This document shows, piece by piece, positions 35,777 to 45,394 of a stretch of 64,000 bases of DNA (positions within the stretch are counted from its first letter, which is position 1; each line of letters opens with the position of its first letter). Below the pieces are notes generated by a model. It made no database searches. It was not told the origin of the DNA and worked only from the letters and a program-made list of their open reading frames with translations. Source of the stretch: VYFG01 sp965204165 (GTDB lineage Bacteria; Pseudomonadota; Gammaproteobacteria; Arenicellales; Poriferihabitantaceae); NCBI GenBank assembly GCA_965204165.1, contig OZ241969.1:2666001-2730000 (forward strand), in the 5' to 3' direction. A program made the translations under genes and the position numbers.

Positions 35777-36499
35777 TTATCCTACCATTACAGGTGCACA
35801 CCGAAGTTGATGGCCTAGAAGAGATGTGAGTTCGGGGGAACCTGATGCAAGTATAGTACCGGCAACAAAATAGAATATCCCGATCCAGTCTAGTTGAATC
35901 TCCCCAACAATGGCTTCATTGATTAGTCGCTCAATCTTTCGTAATTCTTCTGTCGTATCGGATCGCAATTTTTCCAGCGCAATCTTGTTTTCTGTCTTAT
36001 ATTTGCTCAAGGTGACATGCGCCTCATTCAGATTATTTCTGAGACCATCAACAGCATTTTCCAGAATCTTGACCCGTCTCTCCAATGTTGCATTCTGGCC
36101 AGGCTTCAAGTGTATCTCTACTTTAGGAGACCCGGCTGTTATTACCCCTGAAAAGTCTGACGCAAGTCTGATGTCCTTGTTGAATAAAGATGGGAATTTA
36201 TTCACATATTTTTTTATTCTTGAAATTACAGAAGGAAGTTTAAATAGTTTTCCGAGTTTGTTCAGTTGCCAGGCAACAAAGCAAAATCCAGTTGACTGTA
36301 AAATTAATCCAACCCATCGAATTTCACGTTCCTTGCAATCGGTAAACAGGGGATCTGTGAAAAGAACGGCCGACAATATTACACCTAACAACAAATACCA
36401 GAATGCAGATTTCATTCCTCGGCATAGCCAGGAAGCTGTTTGACGAATGAAAACTGGGACTTTTTTTCTTCTCTTGGTTGTCGTGTGTGTATTGGACAT
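35777..36499 (-). CDS. Hypothetical membrane protein with coiled coil
   Basis: 240 aa. Basic N-terminus, two membrane helices (about residues 31-50 and 62-80), a soluble region with a coiled coil at about 137-200, and a final hydrophobic segment (WIGIFYFVAGTILASG). Low GC compared with the core genome. The shape (membrane plus coiled coil) resembles sensor or effector parts of defence islands; no family is recognised. Confidence 0.5.
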   Translation of the reverse strand: MSNTHTTTKRRKKVPVFIRQTASWLCRGMKSAFWYLLLGVILSAVLFTDPLFTDCKEREIRWVGLILQSTGFCFVAWQLNKLGKLFKLPSVISRIKKYVNKFPSLFNKDIRLASDFSGVITAGSPKVEIHLKPGQNATLERRVKILENAVDGLRNNLNEAHVTLSKYKTENKIALEKLRSDTTEELRKIERLINEAIVGEIQLDWIGIFYFVAGTILASGSPELTSLLGHQLRCAPVMVG

Positions 36500-36621
36500 T
36501 TCCCTTTACTCCAATGAATTTAAAATAACCAAGACCTGACTGAGCGACTGTTGTTGGAAAGGCCTGTCCTTAGCCATCAATTCTTTTGCGTGATTCCATG
36601 GGATTCGACGGCTGCTGTGAA

Positions 36622-36756
36622 TCAGGAGGAAAGCAGGAAATGGTTGTTGATCCCCGTAACCGATATTGCGCCGATCAACACCGTGATTTCCTCCATGTCG
36701 AAGGCGAGGTGTCTGATGGAACGAATGTTACAAATCTCGACTCGTGTCAGACGCAT
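36622..36756 (-). pseudogene. N-terminal fragment of an OLD/RecF-type AAA ATPase
   Basis: MRLTRVEICNIRSIRHLAFD and EITVLIGA is the typical opening of OLD-family ATP-dependent nucleases just before Walker A. The expected GANNxGKS is replaced by unrelated residues and a stop after 44 codons, so the ATPase and Toprim parts are lost. Confidence 0.65.
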
Positions 36757-36870
36757 TCTGGTTGAATTCTCGTCTTGCCGACTAGCTACCCTGGAAACTG
36801 ATAGGATCAATAGGTTGTTTTCGCAAAGAGAGAAGGTCGGTCCAGCATATCGATGATCAGGAGGTGCGAG

Positions 36871-37131
36871 TTACCATTCTTCGCACAGGATGAAAACTTC
36901 TCCTCGCCATTCGATTTTACCTTTCGCCTTAAGTTTCTTGCGTGGGCTTATGTGATCGTATCTTGTTCTGCAAACGCCTGCTGCACGTGCCGCCTGGTAG
37001 AAAGAGGGATATACGATACCGTTTCGCTCCCATCTAACCCTATGCCTGGTCATCCGCGCGGACGCGACCTTGGGGTCCTTCCAAGTCTCACTAACTGCAT
37101 CCGATATCTTCGTATTTTTCAGGTTCATCAC
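36871..37131 (-). CDS. Small hypothetical protein
   Basis: 86 aa, basic. The middle, VRWERNGIVYPSFYQAARAAGV, resembles NUMOD-type DNA-binding helices found beside homing and HNH nucleases, and it ends GKIEWRGEVFILCEE. The match is weak. Located 57 bp after the GmrSD-type nuclease gene on the same strand. Confidence 0.4.
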   Translation of the reverse strand: MMNLKNTKISDAVSETWKDPKVASARMTRHRVRWERNGIVYPSFYQAARAAGVCRTRYDHISPRKKLKAKGKIEWRGEVFILCEEW

Positions 37132-37188
37132 CTTAATTTAATCCATTATTGTTGTGGCATTGTTGCGGTGTTTGCTTTTAAGACGACC

Positions 37189-38871
37189 TCAGTTTGCTCC
37201 AATCTTGCACAAATCATTCATGGCCTTTTCAATCATAGTTGCCCGGGTATTAAGGAATTTGTCATAGTCGCCAGCTACCATCTCATCGTAAGGGATAAGG
37301 TGACTCGCGAGCCTTGATTTGACTTCAGTCTCTCCCAGCTCGGTCCCCCCGTCCCGCCGCTCAGCCAGATAGCGTTCGGGTTTTTTATCTGCAATTGTCC
37401 TGTTGGTTCGCCATGTTACGAGGGCACAATTCAACGACCGATAAATCTTGTCGTCTGCGACCTGATCGCGCATCAAATGGGCATAGGGAAAGAGATGATG
37501 GTATTCGCGTTTGGCGAGGTTTGCGCGACTGGCAGTGCTTCCGTCGGCCAGGTCGTGTCCACCTTGCCTAAGGGCCAGCGCAAGGATGGCACGCGCAATA
37601 CGATCCTTCTTCTTGGGCCAGCCTGCGGAAATTAATTCCTGAGTATGAGGCAGTGGGTGCTGATCATCGTCGAAGATAGTTGGATTGGATTCTCTAGTAT
37701 TAGTGACGAGTGGTTTCAACTCGCTGAAGTCGACAAGCGCCCGTGAATTAGTGGATTTCTCATACCGGTTCGTGAAGAAAGCACGCCACATGTATTTTCG
37801 CAGTATTGTACGAGCTCGTCCTTCGGCGTCGAGACCATCCGGGGCGATGGCCCATAATGCTACAAGAACCGGTACTACAATATCAGTCGGTATTCGTGCG
37901 TAATCGAAGACCCGCTCCTCCTCAAGGAATGCTGTAGTACGAGCTATTCCCTTCAGTAACGTCTTCCAGTTCTTAAGCAATTTTGGACCGAAGTCCGCAT
38001 TCATGTAGGTCGCGTTAGTTGGTGGGCGGTCCTGCAGAAGGGCACTCGCATAAAGAACGAGGTCCTCGGGGGCGTAGTACTCAGAAATTTCTGGGCAGAC
38101 CTCACGCGTATTTGCGACTAGGTCGTGGAGTGACGTACTCATGCCTGCTTCCACCTGTGCCACGACGATGTCGTAGGTGGACAGCGGTGTTGCAGATGTA
38201 TTCATTTTAATGAAAACATCGAGCGCGGTGTCCCTCTCTGTTGTAACCGGCAAGGATAGATAGGGCAGGTTGAAGGTTGCGAGAATCTGGCGGATTCTCA
38301 CAACCTTGTCGAAGACTTCGTCGCGTTCACCTAAATCCTCGATCGCATCTTTTGCCCAATCACGAATTTTCTGAAGACCATCTTCGTCGGGTATGCAGTA
38401 GTCGAGTGGGATCACTCGACGCTTCCATTGTTCCGTTGGCCTGTCCGCCCATAGTGGACGTAATTCAGTATCACCTTCGTATTTCCAACGAGCTACGGAA
38501 TCTACATAGTAGGGTGTTCCCGTTTCTTCATCGGGTATCAGGTAGAGAAAATAGGTCCGATCCTCATAGTTATTATGCAGTCCGCGCCATAGTCCGGTGA
38601 GGCGCTGTTGCCCATCGAGCAGGTGTTCAGTAACCTTTTCACCAGTATCCGGAGCTCCCTTTATGGGCCTGCAAATGAATGGTTCTGTGTCCCCAATTTC
38701 AAGAACCAACACGGCTCCCACAGGTAATCCCTGCAAGATTGTATTTAACATCTGCGTAACATTTGAGTGGCTCCAGGCTTCGAACCTTTGAAATCGCGGA
38801 AGAACGGTTTGGCGAGTTCGAATGCGTGTGAACCAATCGGGAAGTGTGCGGTTTTGTGCGTTTATTGGCAT
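37189..38871 (-). CDS. DUF262/DUF1524 nuclease (GmrSD type IV restriction-like)
   Basis: 560 aa single chain. The N-terminal DUF262 (ParB/Srx-like) domain has the hallmark DGQQRLTG at residues 86-93. The C-terminal DUF1524 HNH domain has YHHLFPYAHL with the metal-binding His pair. GmrSD enzymes cleave DNA with modified cytosines and use NTPs. The length is shorter than E. coli GmrSD (about 700-800 aa), as in many stand-alone DUF262 proteins. It begins 6 bp after a decayed radical SAM gene. Confidence 0.82.
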   Translation of the reverse strand: MPINAQNRTLPDWFTRIRTRQTVLPRFQRFEAWSHSNVTQMLNTILQGLPVGAVLVLEIGDTEPFICRPIKGAPDTGEKVTEHLLDGQQRLTGLWRGLHNNYEDRTYFLYLIPDEETGTPYYVDSVARWKYEGDTELRPLWADRPTEQWKRRVIPLDYCIPDEDGLQKIRDWAKDAIEDLGERDEVFDKVVRIRQILATFNLPYLSLPVTTERDTALDVFIKMNTSATPLSTYDIVVAQVEAGMSTSLHDLVANTREVCPEISEYYAPEDLVLYASALLQDRPPTNATYMNADFGPKLLKNWKTLLKGIARTTAFLEEERVFDYARIPTDIVVPVLVALWAIAPDGLDAEGRARTILRKYMWRAFFTNRYEKSTNSRALVDFSELKPLVTNTRESNPTIFDDDQHPLPHTQELISAGWPKKKDRIARAILALALRQGGHDLADGSTASRANLAKREYHHLFPYAHLMRDQVADDKIYRSLNCALVTWRTNRTIADKKPERYLAERRDGGTELGETEVKSRLASHLIPYDEMVAGDYDKFLNTRATMIEKAMNDLCKIGAN

Positions 38872-38877
38872 TTGTGA

Positions 38878-39590
38878 TTAAAATTGACTTGGGATTATTA
38901 TCAGGCACTCTAGCGAGTGTTGGGAATTAGTCAGATACATGACCTTCTTGGCCCTGTGAGCAGAGTCGATTCCATTCACAAGTTCCGTCAGGGGAGGCAT
39001 TTCACGCTGTGGACCCTTCGAGCTTGGGTATACCGCAAAATGCGTATTTCGGACACAACCTCTCAATGCGTAGCCGAAGTAGGCGTCTCGTACCGGGTAG
39101 GTGTTATTGATGTCTGACAGGATGCCGTAATCCGGGGTCCGTTCCTCAATGGGGCGTCTCGACAGGTCGTCTGCCCCAAAATCGCAATCCTCAGCTGACA
39201 GCTTCAGGGCTTCTGCAGGAGTCCCTACAAGAAACCCCTTGATGAAACGTACTCCTGCCCACCGGGCTTCATTCTGGTAGTCATCGTGCATCAGAGAGGC
39301 CACGATCCCTCCTACGAAGACTCTCTCAGGCTGCATTGCTGCGATCTGGATTACCCGATCAATGGCCTTGGCTGTCCGTTTCCATTCAAAACTGAACAGC
39401 TGTGGTGATTTAGACTCTGTCCCATGGGGCCTCCAGCAGTGATGACATCCCCTCGTCCTTACCGTAACCCATTTTATGAACTTCACATATTCACTGCGTG
39501 CTTTGTGAAATGCCGCGAGTGTCATCAGTCAAAGGGGAGGGTACTTGTTCCGGTGCCCGGGTCCATCAGGAGAATTCTCTTTTGGCCCAT
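38878..39590 (-). pseudogene. Decayed radical SAM protein
   Basis: A start at 39590 codes MGQKRILLMDPG to a TGA at 39525; one extra base there would continue into the long frame from 39525 (LMTLAAFHKARSEY). The later part has VFVGGIVASLMHDDY, FGADDL, ERTPDYGIL and DAYFGYALRGC, as in a B12-type radical SAM family. The cluster motif CxxxCxxC is broken (CVRNTHFA keeps only the first Cys), and the protein ends soon after ELVNGI. Frameshift, lost Cys and truncation indicate a pseudogene. The insertion sequence starts 8 bp upstream. Confidence 0.65.
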
Positions 39591-39597
39591 ATGAGCC

Positions 39598-41119
39598 ACT
39601 TGCAAAATTCCGGCGAGAGAGAGGTATTGTGCAACGCACAATAAGAATGGCCGGATAGCGCCATCGCTGGCGATCAATTACGGATGGATTTTGCCGTCCG
39701 GGAGGGCGTGAAGTACCCCGACGAGGGGATTCCGGTGGTTTCGGGACGAGCCTTTCCATGCCATCTTTGCGGATGGCAGGGTATTCAGCAGGGAAATCGG
39801 TTCGGGGTTCGACTCAGGTCCCGAGCCGGAGAAGCTGGTCCACCGTGAGTGCGAGGATGCCCCACATCAGGTGGCAGTTCACCTTGGTGGGTCCCCGCAC
39901 GCGGACATGGCGGCCGCCGAACTCGTCCTTGAGCCGTCCGTTGATCCGCTCGATGTTGGACCGTTCACGGTAACGCACCGTCTTGTGATCGATATGCCCG
40001 GCGGCGCGCTGGGCGCGGGCCTCCCGGCGGAGACTTTCCTTGAGTGCCCGGTCCCGGCGGGGATTGGTGTCGATGATCGGCACATGGCCCAGGGATTCGC
40101 TGTAGGCCCTGATTTCCGGGGCGTCGTAGGCGCTGTCCATGACTTCGTAGCACGCGGTCACCCGCCGGTCGCTTTGCGCGGCCAGCGGAATGGCGGCCTG
40201 GCTGTCATGGAGGAAGGCCGAGGTCAGGATGCAGCTGACCGGTATGCCGCCGTCCGCGCCGTCGATGTGGAGCTTGTATCCCTTCCAGGAGGTCAGGAAC
40301 CCCTTGGCGTTGCGCTTGGTGCCGATGCCGCATTTCCGCGGCAGGTCCGCCATCATTTCCCCGAAGGACATCTGCAACTGCCGCTCCAGTCTGCGTTCGG
40401 GCTTCCCTTCGGACGAATCCCCCTTGGGCGGACGCCCCGGCTTGCGCTTCGCGGTTTTTCCCTTCTTCCCATCCTTGCCATTGCCTTCATCCTTGTCCGA
40501 AGCCTTTTTCCGTTCCGGTTTCTCCCGGGCCTCGATCGCCGTCGAGTCCCGGGACAGGTGCCCGACGATCACATCGTCCCTGCCCAGGGTGCTCCGGATC
40601 AGCGCCTCGTGCATCCTCCCCGGCAGGTCGCCTTCAGCGAACAAGGCAAACGCCCTGGAGAACGTCGCCTCGCTCGGCACCTCGGAACACCGGCTCCACC
40701 CGCACATCCTGCGCAGCGCCGGGTCCGACAGGATCCGGTCCATCAGGTGCCGGGTGGTGGGCAGATCCCAGATGGCCTTGGCGATGAACGCCGTCGCCAG
40801 GGCCACCCGATCCGCCGTCGGACGTCCGGCGCTCACCGGGCAGGCCGGGAAGAAGGTTTCCACCTTCACCCAGTCAAGGACCGCGATCAGGCGCCGGTGC
40901 TTCTCCGACAGCCGGCCGGTCCGGTCCTCGATGGCCGGGAAAATTTCGTCTTGAAAAAGGTAGCGGAGGTTGGATATAGTCGTCGCAAGGGGCATCGGGT
41001 TGTTCGGCGGCGCAGTGTGTGTTTCAAGACTTCACTATACCACCGTCCGACCCCTTGGCCCTGCTTTGAAAATCGCCTGTTGGGGTGAAAAACTCGCTCA
41101 ATCAGGCAATTTTGCAAGT
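39598..41119. mobile_element. IS5/IS1182-type insertion sequence
   Basis: 1522 bp bounded by perfect 12-bp terminal inverted repeats ACTTGCAAAATT (39598-39609) and AATTTTGCAAGT (41108-41119). No clear target duplication is visible beyond a possible CC. It carries one transposase gene and about 120-215 bp of flanking DNA inside the ends. Confidence 0.75.
39814..40995 (-). CDS. IS5/IS1182-type transposase
   Basis: 393 aa. N-terminal InsH-type domain (LFQDEIFPAIEDRTGRLS), a Lys-rich insert near residues 165-205, and a DDE domain with HLSRDSTAIEAR (first Asp), EVMDSAYDAPEIRAY (second) and RSNIERINGRLKDEFG (Glu). Full-length and without frameshift, so the element may be active. Confidence 0.9.
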   Translation of the reverse strand: MPLATTISNLRYLFQDEIFPAIEDRTGRLSEKHRRLIAVLDWVKVETFFPACPVSAGRPTADRVALATAFIAKAIWDLPTTRHLMDRILSDPALRRMCGWSRCSEVPSEATFSRAFALFAEGDLPGRMHEALIRSTLGRDDVIVGHLSRDSTAIEAREKPERKKASDKDEGNGKDGKKGKTAKRKPGRPPKGDSSEGKPERRLERQLQMSFGEMMADLPRKCGIGTKRNAKGFLTSWKGYKLHIDGADGGIPVSCILTSAFLHDSQAAIPLAAQSDRRVTACYEVMDSAYDAPEIRAYSESLGHVPIIDTNPRRDRALKESLRREARAQRAAGHIDHKTVRYRERSNIERINGRLKDEFGGRHVRVRGPTKVNCHLMWGILALTVDQLLRLGT

Positions 41120-41737
41120 CCTTCCATATATTTGTGCTTTTTCACTGTTTGTCGATGAATTATCCAATTACTTTATTGATTTTAATAGAGTTTTTAGAAT
41201 ACTGTTTCTCGAACTCCTGAAATTGTCGGATTATGACCTAAGGAACCATGAAATTCTATCTTTCTGAATGATTCCTACAACCATATCGGTGGAGTACGTC
41301 GTTTTCCATAAATTTTCCGTGAATATGAGTGAAAGAAGGGTTGGTGTCGGGCAAGCAGGAATACCCAAGAGGTCGCTGGCATCGGCTCACGGGCCACGCC
41401 TCCGAATATCCTTCGGGACATGACCAGATTGTCCGCCTGGCTTCCCCGGACCTGATTGCATCTTTGCAGCGGTGATGCGGACGGTGCTGATTCCTGGGGT
41501 CCCGCCGGATTCAGGAACGGCGCCGGGCAATTCCAGCACTTCAGTAATATCAGCCCTGATTATTCCCCATGTCGCATAATGGCCTTAGCCTTCGTGGGCG
41601 AGTGACCGTTCACTGGTATGGCCACATTCTCACGCGCTGCGGGACAATTCGATACTTCTGGCTGTCCGCCTGGTTCCGAACTGCCCTGGAGTCAAAGCGA
41701 TGTGGGTCTCTCAAACATCTATCTCTATGAAAAATCA
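41120..41737. other. AT-rich intergenic region
   Basis: 618 bp between the insertion sequence and the recombinase start. 41120-41340 is strongly AT-rich with no long frame; 41340-41620 is GC-rich and also without a supported gene. An upstream in-frame start of the recombinase at 41618 would use the last part. Confidence 0.4.
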
Positions 41738-42742
41738 ATGTCAATCAAGAATAATTCGGTAAACAACAAAGCTGACCTCATTGAAATCTGCGCGGAATAC
41801 TGCCGCGAGAACCAAATGCAGCCGGCCACTGTCGCAGGGTATTTCAGGATACTCAGGATCTTCATTCGGGATACCGGCGTCACGACGGTTTCCGGCATCA
41901 CCCCGGAATGTATCGTCGCCTGGCGCGATTCGGTCATATCCCGCTGCACGGCCACTACGTTCAATACCTACCGCCGGCATGTCCGCGCTATCCTCAACCA
42001 TTGCGTCCGGAAGAAATACCTGGCCGAAAATCCCATCCTCCTGATCCGTCAGTGCCGGAACGCCATTGTCCGGCGAAAGGCATGTTCCCGGGAAGATGTC
42101 GAGAGACTCTGCCAGCATCTCCAAGCGGATCTGGGCGACCCGGTGTCCATCTTTCTGCTAAGGGGCGTCGCGACCCTGTATTACACCGGTATCAGGCTGT
42201 CCCAGCTTGCCGGGCTTGAATGGAACGATATCGACTTCGACGCAAACACGATTCTCCTTCGGGAAAAGTACAGCAAGACCGGCGTAGAGTGGAGTATCCC
42301 GCTCCACGAGGACCTTCATGGGATTCTCCTGCAGATGCAGGATGAAGCCCGCCGTGTGTTTCCTGGTTTCAGGAAGACCGACCAGGTGTTCCTTCTTCAG
42401 CGCTACAGCGACCGTTATCAGGGCGATCGGATGAAATCTGACCAGTTCGCCCGCATCCTGAAAAAGACGTCCATGCGCGCGGGAGTTACCGTCAGCTCCC
42501 ACAGGATCCGGCATCTTTTCGCCACCATGCTGGCCAACCAGGAATCCGAGAAGGCCGGTAGTGGCGACACTCCGCTGACCTTGGTGGCTCTGAAGGAAAT
42601 CCTCGGCCACAGGAACATCGCCACGACGGTGAGCTACATCGAACCCAGGCTGGCCAGCCAGAGACGTGTACTGGGGGGCATCAAGTCACTCACCGGTGTC
42701 AACGATCCAGTTTCGAGCCGTTGGTCCGGAACTTCCGGCTGA
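41738..42742 (+). CDS. Tyrosine recombinase (XerC/phage integrase family)
   Basis: 334 aa from ATG 41738; ATG 41618 would add 40 residues without family features. N-terminal SAM-like core-binding domain to about residue 95. Catalytic residues: Arg in YYTGIRLSQLAGL, Lys in REKYSKTG, the box HRIRHLFATML, His in LGHRNIATT and Tyr in SYIEP. Complete. It is the only intact tyrosine integrase in the island and ends 45 bp before a decayed integrase repeat. Confidence 0.9.
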   Translation: MSIKNNSVNNKADLIEICAEYCRENQMQPATVAGYFRILRIFIRDTGVTTVSGITPECIVAWRDSVISRCTATTFNTYRRHVRAILNHCVRKKYLAENPILLIRQCRNAIVRRKACSREDVERLCQHLQADLGDPVSIFLLRGVATLYYTGIRLSQLAGLEWNDIDFDANTILLREKYSKTGVEWSIPLHEDLHGILLQMQDEARRVFPGFRKTDQVFLLQRYSDRYQGDRMKSDQFARILKKTSMRAGVTVSSHRIRHLFATMLANQESEKAGSGDTPLTLVALKEILGHRNIATTVSYIEPRLASQRRVLGGIKSLTGVNDPVSSRWSGTSG

Positions 42743-42787
42743 GTAGTCCGGAGGGTGCGATCGACGCAACCATGACCCCGGTTTTCC

Positions 42788-43030
42788 CCTGTTGTCCACG
42801 GGCGGAGCTGCCCCCCAGGCAAGCGGAGTCGGTGGGCAACGTGGGGGAAACATCGAACCCTGCTATCCCTTTTTCCCGATATACGTTGCAGTGATGTCCT
42901 TGCGGCCCTCGCTGTGCCCCAGTTCACGGTTGATGATCACGGTTATTTCCTACCAGCGAAGCTGGCCATTCTTGGACAGTTCGCTGTACTTTGACCCATT
43001 TGCCGTTGGAGGTGGATTCCCAAACCAGAT
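42788..43030 (-). repeat. Integrase 3'-end repeat A1
   Basis: Direct partner of 44358-44600. Shared blocks include TCCACGGGCGGAGCTGC, CAAGCGGAG and CAGTTCGCTGTACTT. On the minus strand the right part encodes an integrase C-terminus and the left part is a GC-rich structured tail. Confidence 0.7.
42863..43030 (-). pseudogene. Decayed tyrosine integrase C-terminus (A1)
   Basis: The reverse strand reads NRELGHSEGRKDITATYIG to a TAG at 42863, with an internal TAG about 20 codons upstream (LRW*EITVI). Box II and the Tyr are recognisable, the rest is lost. Confidence 0.65.
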
Positions 43031-43260
43031 ACCTGCTCAATTCGCTCCTGGGGCCCAGGAATGGATCGATGGTTATGCTGGATTTCCGGCTGTGACTCCT
43101 GGAAACGACCGATTAAGCCCAGGGGTCCAGGGGGTGGAATTACTAGCTACACAGGATTGCCCGGGATTGCCTGGTCATTGACATTTCTATCGGAATTAGT
43201 CAATATCCGTCTTGGAGGCTTTGGTGCGCTTCGGCGTGTCATTGCCTTTTTTTATTCCTA

Positions 43261-44139
43261 TCACACAATATCATCATCGCGCTCAGCCTGTGTCCTCAGG
43301 TCTCTGATATGCGCGAAACTCCATATCCCGAAATCTGGATTGCCGTTCAGGGCGCGCGTTGTGCGGTAGCGCAGGTTTGCGACCCGATTGGCTAGAGGAG
43401 ATAACTCCTCTCGTGCTGGCTTATTTATACGGTTCACGCGAAAGGCCCAGGAAACCACATACGCAATGAGATCGGCGATCTGTACCCCGGTCGTGAGTTC
43501 GCTATGCACAAAGAATGGTTCGTGAATGATGCGGCTGGCGCGAATCCGGCCTACTGCCGTATCAGTGAAGTAACGGTGCATCTGATCGATCAGAAGATGG
43601 CTTTTCGCATTCTCGAGCTCGTCAAAGACCACTATGCCCTGCTCTTCGTCGTCTAGATCCTCCAGAAAGTAGAAAAACCTTTCAAACAAATAGGCATAGT
43701 CCTTGCGCAATCCTCCGGCTTCCGTCTTTGGTGCATCAGTTTCAACGATGCTGGCGAATGCGCGACATTCGTGCCTCGAACAGATTTCGAAAACCGAATC
43801 GACATAATTGTGCTTCGCGATAGCAAGTGCCTTCAACATTTGGGGGGTCGCGCGGGGTCCGTCATCGAGAGCGGCTCGGGCGAGCACGGGAATATCAGCA
43901 GTGGCCACATGGACGCTCAGCGCGCGATGACGATATACCTTGCTCTTCAGCAGGCGTTTTCCTTTGAGTTCCCGATGTCCATCACTATAGCGCCGGCCGA
44001 ACCAACGGATCTCTGCCTCATGAAGCTGGTGGATTACATTGCGTAAATTTCGGTCCCGGATCGCAATTCCGGCCAGAACCTCGTATGGCGATTCGCCACG
44101 GTCATGACCACTTTCGTCTATGAACAGAAACCAGGCCAT
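43261..44139 (-). CDS. DUF3800 domain protein
   Basis: 292 aa. FLFIDESGHD at the N-terminus, FASIVETDA, VVFDELEN and the C-terminal QIADLIAYVVSWAF provide the acidic residues of DUF3800, an RNase-H-like family common in phages and defence islands. Complete. It stands alone between two decayed integrase repeats, which marks it as cargo. Confidence 0.85.
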   Translation of the reverse strand: MAWFLFIDESGHDRGESPYEVLAGIAIRDRNLRNVIHQLHEAEIRWFGRRYSDGHRELKGKRLLKSKVYRHRALSVHVATADIPVLARAALDDGPRATPQMLKALAIAKHNYVDSVFEICSRHECRAFASIVETDAPKTEAGGLRKDYAYLFERFFYFLEDLDDEEQGIVVFDELENAKSHLLIDQMHRYFTDTAVGRIRASRIIHEPFFVHSELTTGVQIADLIAYVVSWAFRVNRINKPAREELSPLANRVANLRYRTTRALNGNPDFGIWSFAHIRDLRTQAERDDDIV

Positions 44140-44357
44140 CGCGAGAGACTAGTGTCGGCTCGACTCACGAGAGGGGTCCTTCCCATGCCTTTCGGCACCA
44201 ATTACTGAGGAATCTTTCGAAAACCATAAACGGAAAGACACACAATTATCTCCAGGGAAGGGCCGTCCTTCTGGCCATTCAGGAGATACGGCACGTGCAA
44301 TTATTACAACGCCAGTTATTGTTTCAAGGCTGGATGCGGGAGTATACCAACTTCACT

Positions 44358-44600
44358 GTTTCCCCCTGTTATCCACGGGCGGAGCTGCGCCCCACGCAAG
44401 CGGAGCCGGTGGGTAACGTGGGGAAAACATCGATCTCCATTAGTCCTTGGTGCCGATATTGGTTGCTGTGATATCTTTCCTCCCCTCGCCGTGCCCCAAC
44501 TCCCAATTGACGGTCGCGGCAGCTTCTTCCCACCTGAATTGTCCGTCCCTGGTCAGTTCGCTGTACTTCGGCCCATCCGCCAATGGCGGTGGTATCCCGG
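44358..44600 (-). repeat. Integrase 3'-end repeat A2
   Basis: Same orientation and layout as 42788-43030. The tail contains GCGCCCCACG...CGTGGGG and GGGCG...CGCCC pairings that could fold as a terminator-like structure on the minus strand. Confidence 0.7.
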
Positions 44601-44628
44601 CCTCCTGTTCGAATCTCTCCTGGTAGGC
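44440..44628 (-). pseudogene. Decayed tyrosine integrase C-terminus (A2)
   Basis: About 62 codons: AYQERFEQEAGIPPPLADGP, then KYSELTRDGQFRWEEA, NWELGHGEGRKDITAT and a TAA at 44440. The active-site Tyr position reads Asn (ATNIG), so it was inactive. Longer than A1 and without internal stops. Confidence 0.65.
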
Positions 44629-44863
44629 GCATGTTCTTTACGTCACCGGCACACGTCGGTGACTGGCGCTTCTGAATGAGCGCTGGGAAAACCACATGAA
44701 AGAGGGGAATACCTGTCAGGACGACAGGTCGGATCGCAATGGGCGATGGAAGAGTGAAACCGGTATGGCCGGGTCGGATCGTCGCACCATCGTCTGCACC
44801 GTCAGACTGCTGCCTCCTTATGAAATACGGTACGATACCCTGATGTTCCCCAGGAAAATAAAC

Positions 44864-45394
44864 ATGAACCCGGAACAGTCCCTCTACTGGTCCATCGCGG
44901 CCTTATTCGGCGTCATCGCCCTCCTCATGCTGGTTCTGGCCGGACCGGAGCCGATTGTCATCTGGTTCCTTGTTTTCCTGCCCATGTGGTGCTCATCTGT
45001 GATGTACTTGATATCCCGGTGGTGGAACATACAGGAGCAGAAGTGGGCGCAGGACAAACGGGAGTGGGAGGATCGTGAATGGGAATGGAAGCGGGAACGG
45101 AATAATTCTACTCACAGGGAATCTGCCAGTGAATGGAATGCCGCGCAGTGGAAGTCCGAGGCGGAATACTGGAAGACCCGGGCAATCAGGGCCGAAGGGG
45201 CGACCAGTCTCTGGAAGGCTACGGCCAGCATGGCCGGAGGGGCAGGTCGTGGAAGTACCGGCAGCCTGTCCGTCCTGGCGAAGGCCTGCGGCAGCCGGAA
45301 GACACTAATCTCTCTTCTGCATCCGGACAGGCACAGGAATTCCATGGCGGCCAACAGCGCAACTGCCTATGTGATGAAACACCTGCCGAAGTGA
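44864..45394 (+). CDS. Hypothetical membrane protein with DnaJ-like HPD motif
   Basis: 176 aa from ATG 44864 (AGGAAA 8 bases upstream; ATG 44843 is also possible). Two membrane helices at about residues 5-50, a highly charged Trp/Glu-rich stretch (WAQDKREWEDREWEWKRER) and a Gly/Ser region. The C-terminus LISLLHPDRHRNSMAAN resembles the helix II-HPD-helix III core of J domains. It may recruit an Hsp70; only the short motif supports that. Confidence 0.5.
   Translation: MNPEQSLYWSIAALFGVIALLMLVLAGPEPIVIWFLVFLPMWCSSVMYLISRWWNIQEQKWAQDKREWEDREWEWKRERNNSTHRESASEWNAAQWKSEAEYWKTRAIRAEGATSLWKATASMAGGAGRGSTGSLSVLAKACGSRKTLISLLHPDRHRNSMAANSATAYVMKHLPK

Noticed and set aside
39580..41135. Target-site duplication for the IS5/IS1182-type element
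   Set aside because: Only a CC dinucleotide or chance CCATAT words match across the ends; not convincing.
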